Positions 44,629-52,895 of a stretch of DNA of 64,000 bases are shown here, piece after piece. Position 1 is the stretch's first letter; the number at the start of each line of letters is the position of its first letter. Under the pieces are notes generated by a model that saw only the letters and a list, made by a program, of their open reading frames with translations, was not told where the DNA came from and searched no databases. This stretch comes from Pedobacter sp. PF22-3 (GTDB taxonomy: Bacteria > Bacteroidota > Bacteroidia > Sphingobacteriales > Sphingobacteriaceae): assembly GCF_026239555.1 (NCBI RefSeq), contig NZ_JAPIVP010000019.1, positions 1 to 64,000 of the forward strand, read 5' to 3'. The translations under genes and the position numbers were made by a program.

Positions 44629-45104
44629 CTGTATTAATTTTTTCATTAGTGATCATGATTTGTAATTTTGAAAATCATGATGTTTTTATGAGGTTCGTTT
44701 ATTCCTATTCAAATATAGAAATCTGTATCGCTAAAACGTAAATAGCTGTGTAAAATTATGGTAGACTGTTTGTAATCATCTAGTCCCTATTTTATCGATT
44801 GCCAGCTTAATATTTTATACTGGCTGCGTTTTTGATTCTCCGATCCTCCAAAAATTCATGTTTTTTCAACCTTTTTAGGATTTGCAGTAACCTTAATTGC
44901 AATAATAGGAATTTACTTTTTTGTTGATCAATATGTTTCTTATCTGCCTTTTAACTAATTGTTGCATAGCAAGTTATTTTAATAAAAATTACAAAAAAAG
45001 AAAATATATAGAATGTCTATTTTGAAATTACACAGATTATGATTTGAAATTACACAACATTCACTTTGAAATTACACGGTTTCAACTTTGAGATTGTACA
45101 ACTC
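44629..45104. other. Intergenic stretch with a 22-bp-period array
   Basis: Some 470 nt with no supportable gene. AT-rich promoter region for the thioredoxin gene on one side and, at 45021-45108, four direct repeats of exactly 22-bp spacing. Confidence 0.7.
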
Positions 45105-45108
45105 TTAA
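45021..45108. repeat. Four direct repeats with exact 22-bp period
   Basis: TTTGAAATTACAC begins at 45021, 45043 and 45065, and a diverged TTTGAGATTGTACA begins at 45087. Eight or nine bases between words are not conserved. The array ends at the stop codon of the arginase-fold gene. Read on the minus strand it is TGTACAATCTCAAA then GTGTAATTTCAAA three times. Confidence 0.85.
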
Positions 45109-46286
45109 TTCAGCTTTTGATAGGTTCTCCACCACAAATCGGGCATTTCTCCATTAACAGCAATCTGATAATCATCATATCGGCAAGGTACTAAATGGTA
45201 ACGTTCGTTTTTGGATTGGCCGGATGGATAAGGGACCTGCATCCACCAACGGTCTGATTTTTTACTTTTTACAAACGTCATTTCTCCCGAACCGTCTTTT
45301 AAACTGGTTCTATAGATGATATACTGCGATTTCGGTGTGAGCGGGAAATCCTTTTTACGGGCGTAAAATCCATCTACAAAATACCAAACCATTTGGGCAA
45401 GTAAGAAAGCCGTTTGTCCGTTATTGTCATAAGCCGGGTTAAACTCATAAAATCCTATTGAAGTCAACTTATCATTCATGCCGGCGTAGCGGGCAATACG
45501 GCAGGCTTCTTCACCATCAAAACCGTTCGGAGTAGTATTGGCATTTGCTGCGGCATCAGCAGAGCGGATAGCGCCAATATCAAAGCTTATCATATTCGCA
45601 TTGCGGATTATAGGCTCTGTTAAAGTGATATCCTGTGCAAACTCACCCAAACGGTGTACATCAAAATATAATTTATCCATTACACTCAAACTTTCTTGAT
45701 TTACAAAATAAGTTTGATAGCCAACATTACTGAAATTGAACAGGTAATTGGGTTGATGTAAGAAAATCTTGTTCAGGTAACAATCCGATCGGGTGGAAAT
45801 TCCCTCGTTGTCATCGTCGCCAATATCAAATTGGTTATCAATAATTACCAGATCTACTTTCTGCTCTAAATCTTCATAACCCAGGTATTGGCCATAAGTT
45901 AGATCTTGTCCACCGCCAATAATAATTGGGATAATATCTTTTTTAATGAGTTCCGAAACCACCATTTTGATGGCGATGTATGTATCTGCAATGGTTGCAC
46001 CATGTTTAATGTTACCTAGATCGACAATCCTGCTGTTAAAAGAACCTTCATTCAGTTTATAAAATTTCTCCCTGAAATAATCAGGAGCCAGGGCACAACC
46101 TTCGTTATTAACGGCACCTCTTCCATCAAGTACCCCAAAAATGGCCAGATCGTAGGTTTGTTCTTCAAAATCGGGAAACGATTCAGTATAAATCTGCGTT
46201 TTTAGCCCTAACTGACTTGTAAAAAAACCTTGTTTGGGCGTAAAACTATCTGGGTTTATTGGGGAAAAGAAATCCGTTAATGACAT
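45105..46286 (-). CDS. Arginase/formimidoylglutamase-fold protein with altered metal ligands
   Basis: 393 aa. The ureohydrolase core is recognisable in PIIIGGGQDLTYGQYLG near residue 118, VIIDNQFDIGDDD near 145 and MISFDIGAIRSADAAANA near 230. Canonical ligands are GGDHS, DAHxD and SxDxD. Here both His positions are Gln and the last Asp is Gly, so a normal two-manganese site is unlikely. It may be a non-catalytic or differently metallated paralogue. Divergent from the epimerase gene. The name formimidoylglutamase used for such proteins should be treated as fold only. Confidence 0.8.
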   Translation of the reverse strand: MSLTDFFSPINPDSFTPKQGFFTSQLGLKTQIYTESFPDFEEQTYDLAIFGVLDGRGAVNNEGCALAPDYFREKFYKLNEGSFNSRIVDLGNIKHGATIADTYIAIKMVVSELIKKDIIPIIIGGGQDLTYGQYLGYEDLEQKVDLVIIDNQFDIGDDDNEGISTRSDCYLNKIFLHQPNYLFNFSNVGYQTYFVNQESLSVMDKLYFDVHRLGEFAQDITLTEPIIRNANMISFDIGAIRSADAAANANTTPNGFDGEEACRIARYAGMNDKLTSIGFYEFNPAYDNNGQTAFLLAQMVWYFVDGFYARKKDFPLTPKSQYIIYRTSLKDGSGEMTFVKSKKSDRWWMQVPYPSGQSKNERYHLVPCRYDDYQIAVNGEMPDLWWRTYQKLN

Positions 46287-46357
46287 ATATTTAAAACTCT
46301 CGGCTCAAATATCTATTTTTGAATGCGTATTTCCACATATAGCCCGAAAAAAATAAA

Positions 46358-47320
46358 ATGATACTGGTAACCGGAGGAACTGGATTTTTAGGATCTGAAT
46401 TAATTAAGCAGTTAACTGATAGTGGTTTAGCTGTTCGGGCGCTCAGGCGGGAAAAATCTAAAATTCCTTCATTGATTGAAAATATTCCTTTGATTGAATG
46501 GTTTGAAGCCGATATTAATGAACCCGCTGCTTTAGAAGATGCATTTATCGGGATTACCAAAGTTTACCATTGTGCTGCATTTGTGTCCTTTAACCCGAAA
46601 GATAAAAAACAGCTTTTTCATGTAAATATTGAAGGTACATCGAACATGGTTAACCTTTGTGCCGAAAATAATTGCAGGCTATTGCATGTAAGTTCGGTTG
46701 CAGCCCTCGGCAATGCCAAAAAGGGTCATAAAATTACAGAAAAAGATTTTTGGGAATATGATGCAAAAGCACATGCTTATGGTTTGTCTAAATACGAAGG
46801 AGAAATGGAGGTTTGGCGGGGCATTACCGAAGGATTAGACGCGCTCATTGTTAATCCATCGGTAATTATTGGTAAAAATGCGGGTTTTGAAGGGAGTGGG
46901 GCAATTTTTAAATTGGTAAAAGGCGGTTTTCCATTTTATACTGATGGCGCTTCGGGTTTTGTTGATGTTGAAGACGTAGCTAAAGTGATGATCCTGTTAA
47001 TGGATACCGAAGTTTCAGGAGAGCGGTATATCATTTCTGCTGATGATTATCATTATAAAGATTTGTTCAGCGAAATTGCGCAGGGTTTTGGTGTTAAAGC
47101 GCCAACAAAAGAAGCAAAACCATGGATGCTTGGAATAGCCTGGAGGGCGCTTAAATTTGCTTCTATATTTACTGGTCAACAGCCTTCCATCACCAAGGAT
47201 GCCGCGAAGAGTAGTTTAACCTTAAGTTATTACAATAATCATAAAGTAAAAACTGCAACAGGCATTATCTTTAAGCCGGTTGCCGAAAGCATAAAAGAAA
47301 TTACCCAACATTTAAAATAA
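46358..47320 (+). CDS. NAD-dependent epimerase/dehydratase (extended SDR)
   Basis: 320 aa. TGGTGFLGSELIKQL at residue 5 is the cofactor site, HVSSVAALG near 112 gives the catalytic Ser and YGLSKYEGE near 143 the Tyr-Lys pair. It resembles dihydroflavonol-4-reductase-like enzymes of Bacteroidetes. Substrate unknown. Its stop codon shares a base with the ATG of the following phosphatase fusion gene, so the two are translationally coupled. Confidence 0.88.
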   Translation: MILVTGGTGFLGSELIKQLTDSGLAVRALRREKSKIPSLIENIPLIEWFEADINEPAALEDAFIGITKVYHCAAFVSFNPKDKKQLFHVNIEGTSNMVNLCAENNCRLLHVSSVAALGNAKKGHKITEKDFWEYDAKAHAYGLSKYEGEMEVWRGITEGLDALIVNPSVIIGKNAGFEGSGAIFKLVKGGFPFYTDGASGFVDVEDVAKVMILLMDTEVSGERYIISADDYHYKDLFSEIAQGFGVKAPTKEAKPWMLGIAWRALKFASIFTGQQPSITKDAAKSSLTLSYYNNHKVKTATGIIFKPVAESIKEITQHLK

Positions 47321-48621
47321 TGCCCAAACAGAAAGCCTATTACATCATCGATTTTGATAGTACCTTTACACAGGTAGAAGCCCTTGATGAACTTGCCCGA
47401 ATTTCGCTAAAGAACCACCCAGATAAAGAGGCGATTTTCCAAAAAATTGAAGATTATACCAATTTAGCCATGGAAGGAAAACTTTCCTTCTCCGAGAGTT
47501 TAGCACAACGAGTTAAACTGCTCGAAGCGGATGAAGATCATTTAAAACAGCTCATTAAACATTTAAAAAAGAAGGTATCCACTTCTTTTTCGCGTAATGC
47601 CGAGTTTTTTAAGAAACATGCAGATGACGTACTGATTGTTTCTGGCGGTTTTAAAGAATTTATTACCCCTGTAGTAAGCCAATACCATATTAAAAAGGAA
47701 AATATTTATGCCAATACTTTTGTAACCACTGGCGATGGCAAAATTATAGATTATGATCATGCCAATCCTTTGAGTGAAGAGGGGGGTAAAGTAAAATTAC
47801 TTCAGCATTTAAAACTAGAAGGCGAGTTATTTGGTATAGGTGATGGCTATTCCGATTTCCAATTGCGCGAAAGCGGGATTATTAATAAGTTTTTTGCATT
47901 TACGGAAAATATTGCCCGTGAAAGCATTGTTTCCAAAGCAGACCATGTAACACCAAGCTTCGACGAGTTTTTGTACGTAAACGATTTGCCGCGTGCAATT
48001 TCCTATCCCAAAAATAGAATCCTTTGCCTGGTAATTGGTGATGTTGACCCTTTAACGATTTCTATCCTTAAAAATGATGGCTTATCGATTAGGCATAAAA
48101 CCTCTTTTGAGGATAAATACATAAAAGATGTAGGAATTATTGTTTTAGCCGATGGAGAAAAAATAAGCAAGGAACAGCTGAAAAATGCGGCTAAGCTAAA
48201 AACTATTGGATATTTGGGAAATGCAAAGAATAAAATAGACCTTAGTTTATGTACTACACAAGGTATTGTTGTTTTTGATGACCCTAAAAATAACCCGCGT
48301 AATATTAGTTTTATCCCGAAAAGGGTTGCTGATTTTATGAATACTGGCGCAACCTATCTAAGTGCTAATTTTCCAAATCTGCAATTGCCAAAAATTGAGA
48401 AATCGCACCGTTTAATTCATATTCATAAAAACGTTCCGGGTATTATGGCAAAAATCAATACCGTTTTTGCTAAACACGATATTAACATTGTGAGCCAGTT
48501 TTTAATGACCAACCCAGAAATTGGCTATGCCATTACGGATATCAATGCACAGTACGATAAACAATTGTTTAAATCGCTTAAAAAGATTGAGCAGACAATA
48601 AAGTTTAGGGTGCTGTACTAA
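47320..48621 (+). CDS. SerB-like HAD phosphatase fused to a PGDH-like fragment with ACT domain
   Basis: 433 aa. Residues 1-215 form a HAD-IB phosphatase close to phosphoserine phosphatase: IDFDSTFTQVEALDE (DxDxT), VSGGF near 109 and GIGDGYSDFQLRESG near 172. Residues 225-330 resemble the substrate domain of 3-phosphoglycerate dehydrogenase (VIGDVDPLTISILKNDG, KLKTIGYLGNAKNKIDL, GIVVFDDPKNNPRNI) but the NAD-binding domain is missing. The end (HRLIHIHKNVPGIMAKINTV) matches the PGDH ACT domain. Likely serine-pathway linked and possibly serine-sensing. Confidence 0.85.
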   Translation: MPKQKAYYIIDFDSTFTQVEALDELARISLKNHPDKEAIFQKIEDYTNLAMEGKLSFSESLAQRVKLLEADEDHLKQLIKHLKKKVSTSFSRNAEFFKKHADDVLIVSGGFKEFITPVVSQYHIKKENIYANTFVTTGDGKIIDYDHANPLSEEGGKVKLLQHLKLEGELFGIGDGYSDFQLRESGIINKFFAFTENIARESIVSKADHVTPSFDEFLYVNDLPRAISYPKNRILCLVIGDVDPLTISILKNDGLSIRHKTSFEDKYIKDVGIIVLADGEKISKEQLKNAAKLKTIGYLGNAKNKIDLSLCTTQGIVVFDDPKNNPRNISFIPKRVADFMNTGATYLSANFPNLQLPKIEKSHRLIHIHKNVPGIMAKINTVFAKHDINIVSQFLMTNPEIGYAITDINAQYDKQLFKSLKKIEQTIKFRVLY

Positions 48622-48647
48622 ATGTAAAATGTAATAACCTAAATATC

Positions 48648-48760
48648 GTCATTTCGAGCGGGAGTGCAACGAAGTCGAGAACCCGAAGGCTCTGCGAAGC
48701 AAAATCTGTCCAGATAGATCTCTTTCCCGAACGTTCGGGGCTGCGTTCCAATCGGGAGAA
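48648..48760. repeat. GTCATTTCGAG-type intergenic repeat
   Basis: GTCATTTCGAGCGGGAGTGC, GTCGAGAACC and AATCTGTCCAGATAGATCTC match the 13.7-kb copy; the ATGAC end is lost. Confidence 0.7.
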
Positions 48761-48862
48761 CAAATTTTTATAGAGTTCTGTGATTCTGAAGGATAATTTA
48801 TTGCATAAAAATCAATATGGGTAACAGATAAATTTTAATTAGGTAATATCTCTCTAGAGATC

Positions 48863-48929
48863 GTCATTCCCAACTTGATTGGGAATCTTAACGCAAACGC
48901 TTTAAGATTCCCGCATGCGCGGGAATGAC
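48863..48929. repeat. GTCATTCCC palindrome, intact copy
   Basis: GTCATTCCCAACTTGATTGG ... CCCGCATGCGCGGGAATGAC, 67 bp, with internal GATTGGGAATCTTAA / TTTAAGATTCCCG pairing. The copy at 12406 is a decayed relative. Confidence 0.8.
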
Positions 48930-48948
48930 GTCGAAAATAGAGAATTTT

Positions 48949-49059
48949 GTCATTCTGATTGCAACGAAGAATCCATGTGCTTTTTTATACTTGCCCTCAT
49001 AAAGTACTGCCTTTTTAGCGCTTTGATGGTAATAGATTCTTCACTGCGTTCAGAATGAC
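48949..49059. repeat. GTCATTCTGA palindrome
   Basis: GTCATTCTGATTGCAACGAA at one end and TTCACTGCGTTCAGAATGAC at the other; the AAGAATC / GATTCTT words pair inside. Confidence 0.75.
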
Positions 49060-49101
49060 AACAATGCTTTTTTCTGTACGCCCGGCGCCCCACGCGCTTC
49101 G

Positions 49102-50391
49102 CTACCTCAAAAACTGGTGCCTCTTCAACAACAAATGTTTAGGTGCGCCTATCGTTTGCGAGCGATAAATCCCTGTATGGCCAGAAAATAAGTAAGCAGT
49201 AACGCAGGCCAGGGCAATATAAATTCCTGATGATGCGCCAAATAATTCTATTCCCATAAAAATACAGGCCAAAGGGGTATTCGCTGCCCCTGCAAAAACA
49301 GCCACAAAGCCCATTCCTGCCAGCAAACTAAGCGGTAAAGGGATGAAAAAACTCAAAAAGCTGCCCAGTGTTGCCCCTATAAAAAAAAGTGGAGTAACTT
49401 CACCACCCTTAAACCCCGCACTCAAGGTAAATGCAGTTAAAAATAATTTAATTGCAAATGTATAACAGGCTTCTTGTTTGATAAAGGATTCTGAAATAAC
49501 TGGAATGCCCAAACCGATATATCGCGTATTTCCGATCAGGTAAACAATGGCGGCTAAAATTATTCCGCCTATAAATGGTCGTAATGGTGGGTAGTTAATT
49601 TTGGCAAAAATACTGGATAACGTATGGTTCAAAGTAGAAAAACTTCTGGCTGTAAGGCCAAACAATATGCCTGCGCCTAAAGATAACAATAGGTTTATCG
49701 AATCTATTTCTGGTATTTCGGTTATAGAATAATGGGTATGCCCAACGCCCCAGGCCTTGCAGGCATAATCGGCAATAATTGCGGTGATAAATGATGGAAG
49801 AATTGAACCGTAAGTTAAACTTCCAATCACAAAAACCTCCAATCCAAATACGGCGCCGGCCAAAGGTGTTCCAAACACAGAGGCAAAACCCGCACTGATC
49901 CCACAGATGAGAATCACTTTGCGGTCTCTGGCTTTAAGCTTGAACAATCTTGTAAACTGGTCGGCAAAGGCTCCGCCAATTTGCACAGCTGTGCCCTCTC
50001 TGCCAGCCGATCCGCCAAATAAATGGGTGATAATCGTACCCGCAAAAATAAGCGGAGCCATAACCAGCGGAATTACATTTTTGGGCGATTGTAATTCCTC
50101 AATCAAAAGATTGTTTCCTTTAACAACTTTCGCACCCCAATAATGGTAAGCCAGACCAATAATTATACCTGCAATGGGTAAAAAGGCAATTATCCAAAGG
50201 TGTTGCTCACGATAATCAGTTGCCCAATTTAAAGTTTCTAAAAACAGGGCAGAGGCAGAGCCAATAATTCCACCCAATATTGTAGAGATAAATAACCACT
50301 TAACAGTACTCATTAAGAGTAGTCCGAAGTCGAGTTTAATAAAGTGTTTGATAGACAGAAGAAATCCTTCTGTTAATTTTTTAACAGGCAT
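49102..50391 (-). CDS. CLC family channel/antiporter, probable fluoride exporter (CLC-F)
   Basis: 429 aa with the multi-helix CLC fold. GGSAGREGTAVQIGG near residue 125 holds the gating Glu; the GREGT form, rather than GREGP, is typical of the fluoride-exporting CLC-F group. GISAGFASVFGTPLAGAVFG near 163 and LSAGFKGGEVTPLFFIGA near 320 are further CLC hallmarks. A fluoride riboswitch lies 24 nt before the ATG, so fluoride export from the cytoplasm in exchange for protons is the best reading, against generic chloride transport. Confidence 0.9.
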   Translation of the reverse strand: MPVKKLTEGFLLSIKHFIKLDFGLLLMSTVKWLFISTILGGIIGSASALFLETLNWATDYREQHLWIIAFLPIAGIIIGLAYHYWGAKVVKGNNLLIEELQSPKNVIPLVMAPLIFAGTIITHLFGGSAGREGTAVQIGGAFADQFTRLFKLKARDRKVILICGISAGFASVFGTPLAGAVFGLEVFVIGSLTYGSILPSFITAIIADYACKAWGVGHTHYSITEIPEIDSINLLLSLGAGILFGLTARSFSTLNHTLSSIFAKINYPPLRPFIGGIILAAIVYLIGNTRYIGLGIPVISESFIKQEACYTFAIKLFLTAFTLSAGFKGGEVTPLFFIGATLGSFLSFFIPLPLSLLAGMGFVAVFAGAANTPLACIFMGIELFGASSGIYIALACVTAYLFSGHTGIYRSQTIGAPKHLLLKRHQFLR

Positions 50392-50415
50392 TTGTATTCA
50401 ATTTTAAATAAAAAT

Positions 50416-50464
50416 CGTAGGAGTCATCAGCCTGTTTGGGCGGTTTTGGCGGTACCCCATCGCC
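50416..50464 (-). promoter_or_regulatory. Fluoride riboswitch (crcB motif)
   Basis: On the minus strand: GGCGATGGGGTACCGCC, then AAAACCGCCCAAACAGGC, then TGATGACTCCTAC. This follows the conserved crcB motif: P1 GGCG/CGCC, a GCC/GGC second stem, and the invariant GCTGATGACTCCTAC segment. It sits in the 5' leader of the CLC gene. No terminator stem is seen before the ATG, so control of translation initiation is the likely mode. Confidence 0.92.
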
Positions 50465-50536
50465 ATGTTTCAAATGTATAAAATTTAGTTATTTGTTGCA
50501 AAATCTTTATCACCTTTGTGAAGCTAACTTTAAACC

Positions 50537-51502
50537 ATGGATTTTACACCCGAAATAAAAGACAAACTACACCAATTGCAGGAAAAGTATACCGCAATGG
50601 GGCAGGATATGGCATCATACCTTGATGGGCTTTTGTATGCTGATTTCCTGACCTATTGGGATTACATCCATTTGGATACTTTGCTAAGCCTGCAGAACCC
50701 TAAAACACCAATTCCTGATGAAGAGATTTTCATCATGTACCACCAGATTACCGAACTTTATTTTAAGCTTGCATTGCACGAATGCAGGCAGATTGCAGAG
50801 CATGAAAATTTAACCGTCGAATTTTTTACAGCACGGGTAAAACGGATCAATGCTTATTTTAATGCCTTAACCTCTTCTTTTGAGGTGATGGTTGATGGTA
50901 TGGAGAAAGAGCAGTTCCTGAAATTCCGTATGTCGTTACTTCCTGCCAGTGGATTCCAATCGGGCCAGTACCGGATGATCGAGATCTGTGCTACAGATTT
51001 TATCAGATTGGTAGACAAATCCAAACGTAAGGAGCTAAGCAATGCAACAATAGAAGAACAATTCGAAAATATTTATTGGAAATTCGGTGCAACCGAACTG
51101 GCCTCGGGTAAGCAAACTTTAACTTTAAAGCAATTTATCAATAAGTATGCAGCGCAGTTTTTACAATTGGCTAAAAACCGCACTTCAACTAATTTTACAG
51201 CGCTTTACCATAAATTGCAGGCCAATGGAGCTGATGTTTCTGCCCTTGCTGATGAATTACGTAAACTTGATCTGTACGTTAATGTAGAATGGCCTTTATC
51301 GCATTATAAATCTGCGGTACGTTATCTGGAGAAAGATCCGGTTGATATTGCGGCAACAGGTGGAACCAACTGGCAAAAGTACCTGCCGCCACGTTTTCAG
51401 AAGCGAATCTTTTATCCATTTCTATGGACAGATGAGCAGATGGAAGAGTGGGGTAAAGGGTGGGTGCTTAGTGTACTTAAAACACTCAAAAACAAAGATT
51501 AA
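50537..51502 (+). CDS. kynA: Tryptophan 2,3-dioxygenase
   Basis: 321-aa heme enzyme that opens tryptophan to N-formylkynurenine, first step of the kynurenine pathway. LTYWDYIHLDTLLSLQ near residue 38, FIMYHQITELYFKLAL near 67, LLPASGFQSGQYRMIE near 135 and the heme-ligand region VEWPLSHYKSAVRYL near 255 follow the family. The Gly-Thr substrate loop is GGTNWQKYLPP near 277. No other kynurenine gene is adjacent. A TAACTTTA box ends 4 nt before the ATG. Confidence 0.92.
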   Translation: MDFTPEIKDKLHQLQEKYTAMGQDMASYLDGLLYADFLTYWDYIHLDTLLSLQNPKTPIPDEEIFIMYHQITELYFKLALHECRQIAEHENLTVEFFTARVKRINAYFNALTSSFEVMVDGMEKEQFLKFRMSLLPASGFQSGQYRMIEICATDFIRLVDKSKRKELSNATIEEQFENIYWKFGATELASGKQTLTLKQFINKYAAQFLQLAKNRTSTNFTALYHKLQANGADVSALADELRKLDLYVNVEWPLSHYKSAVRYLEKDPVDIAATGGTNWQKYLPPRFQKRIFYPFLWTDEQMEEWGKGWVLSVLKTLKNKD

Positions 51503-51554
51503 TATTGCAAAAAGCTATTAAAAAAGCCTGTTTTTTCTTAATTTGCACGAAATA

Positions 51555-51640
51555 ATTAATGACAGAATGAGTGAATTATTGAATTAGAGAATGAGCGGGT
51601 AAAACCCTCAATCATTCGATTATTCACCCATTCAAAATTC
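51555..51640. repeat. ATTCA/CATTC word-repeat leader before ilvE
   Basis: GACAGAATGAGTGAATTATT and AGAATGAGCGGG on one side, CAATCATTCGATTATTCACC on the other. The halves are partly complementary. Comparable to 2515-2571. Confidence 0.5.
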
Positions 51641-51647
51641 AAATACA

Positions 51648-52712
51648 ATGACCGAGACATTAGATATAAAAATCACCAAAACAGATCAAACACGATTAAC
51701 GGTTACTGATTTTTCCCAATTACCCTTCGGTAAGGTTTTTACCGATCACATGTTTACTGCTGATTACGAAGATGGCGAATGGAAAAATTTACAGATTCTT
51801 CCTTATGGCCCGATTCCGATGAGCCCGGCAATTTCTGCACTTCATTACGGGCAGGCAATTTTCGAAGGATTAAAAGCTTACCGTCAACCAAACGGAAAAA
51901 TCAGTGTATTCCGTGCCGATAAAAATTTCGAACGTTTTAACAAATCAGCAGCCAGGATGTCGATGCCGGGTATTCCTGAAGAAATTTTTATGCAGGGTTT
52001 GGCCGCATTAATCAATGTTGATGAGAAATGGGTGCCTAACCAGGAAGATTATGCGCTGTATATTCGTCCGGTAATGTTCGCCATGGATCCTTATTTAGGT
52101 GTTAAAGCATCTGATACTTATAAATTTGCTTTGTTAACCACGCCAACCGGTCCATATTATAGCAGTGCATTAAAGGTTAAAATTGAAACTGAATTTACAC
52201 GTGCGGATGAAGGTGGTGTTGGCTTTGCCAAAACCGCTGGAAATTATGCACGTTCGCTATATCCTTTCGAGCAAGCTAAAAAAGAAGGCTACGATCAATT
52301 GATCTGGACAGATTCAGTAACCCATGAATTTATTGAAGAAGCCGGAACAGCCAACTTACTTTTTGTAATTAATGGTAAACTGGTAACACCATCAGTACGC
52401 AGTACTGTTTTAGACGGTGTAACGCGTGATACAATTATTAAACTGGCTAAAGAGGCTGGAGTAGAAGTTGAAGAACGCAGAGTTTCTGTTAAGGAAATAA
52501 TTGAAGGAATCGAAAACGGAAGCTTAACTGAAGCTTTTGCTGCTGGAACTGCAGCTACGGTAACGCACGTGGGCGAAATGGGTTATAATGGTCAGATCTA
52601 TAAACTGACTGATCCATCAACAAGACATATTTCTAATGGTATTGCTAAAAAATTAAACGATATTCGTTACGGTTTAGCGCCTGATGAATTTGGCTGGAAC
52701 TGGGTTTTATAA
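51648..52712 (+). CDS. ilvE: Branched-chain amino acid aminotransferase
   Basis: 354-aa PLP enzyme (fold type IV, type II BCAT) that interconverts Val, Leu and Ile with their 2-keto acids. HYGQAIFEGLKAYR near residue 66, FRADKNFERFNKSAARM near 85, the PLP-lysine region GGVGFAKTAGNYARS near 195 and EEAGTANLLFVI near 234, and AFAAGTAATVTHVG near 305 are diagnostic. Followed by an intrinsic terminator. Complete. Confidence 0.95.
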   Translation: MTETLDIKITKTDQTRLTVTDFSQLPFGKVFTDHMFTADYEDGEWKNLQILPYGPIPMSPAISALHYGQAIFEGLKAYRQPNGKISVFRADKNFERFNKSAARMSMPGIPEEIFMQGLAALINVDEKWVPNQEDYALYIRPVMFAMDPYLGVKASDTYKFALLTTPTGPYYSSALKVKIETEFTRADEGGVGFAKTAGNYARSLYPFEQAKKEGYDQLIWTDSVTHEFIEEAGTANLLFVINGKLVTPSVRSTVLDGVTRDTIIKLAKEAGVEVEERRVSVKEIIEGIENGSLTEAFAAGTAATVTHVGEMGYNGQIYKLTDPSTRHISNGIAKKLNDIRYGLAPDEFGWNWVL

Positions 52713-52732
52713 TCTGAAATCCTATAAAGATA

Positions 52733-52770
52733 AAACCCCGATACATGTTATGCATCGGGGTTTCTTTTTT
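52733..52770 (+). terminator. Intrinsic terminator of ilvE
   Basis: AAACCCCGAT and ATCGGGGTTT form a 10-bp stem followed by CTTTTTT. Confidence 0.88.
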
Positions 52771-52779
52771 TATATTATC

Positions 52780-52873
52780 GTCATGCTGAAATTTATTTCA
52801 GTATCTTTCATGCTATGGAGATCCTGAAATAAATTACCTTCGGTGAGCTCGCTAAGGCTCGGTTCAGGGTGAC
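52780..52873. repeat. GTCATGCTGAA intergenic repeat
   Basis: Opens GTCATGCTGAAATTTATTTC and closes GGTTCAGGGTGAC. AATTTATTTCAG pairs with CTGAAATAAATT. The segment 52834-52873 is the inverted match of 19589-19631. Confidence 0.75.
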
Positions 52874-52895
52874 GAATAGAGGCAAAAAGATGTTC

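Noticed and set aside
45021..45108. CRISPR array
   Set aside because: Repeats are 13-14 bp with 8-9 bp between them, far shorter than CRISPR units, and there are no cas genes.
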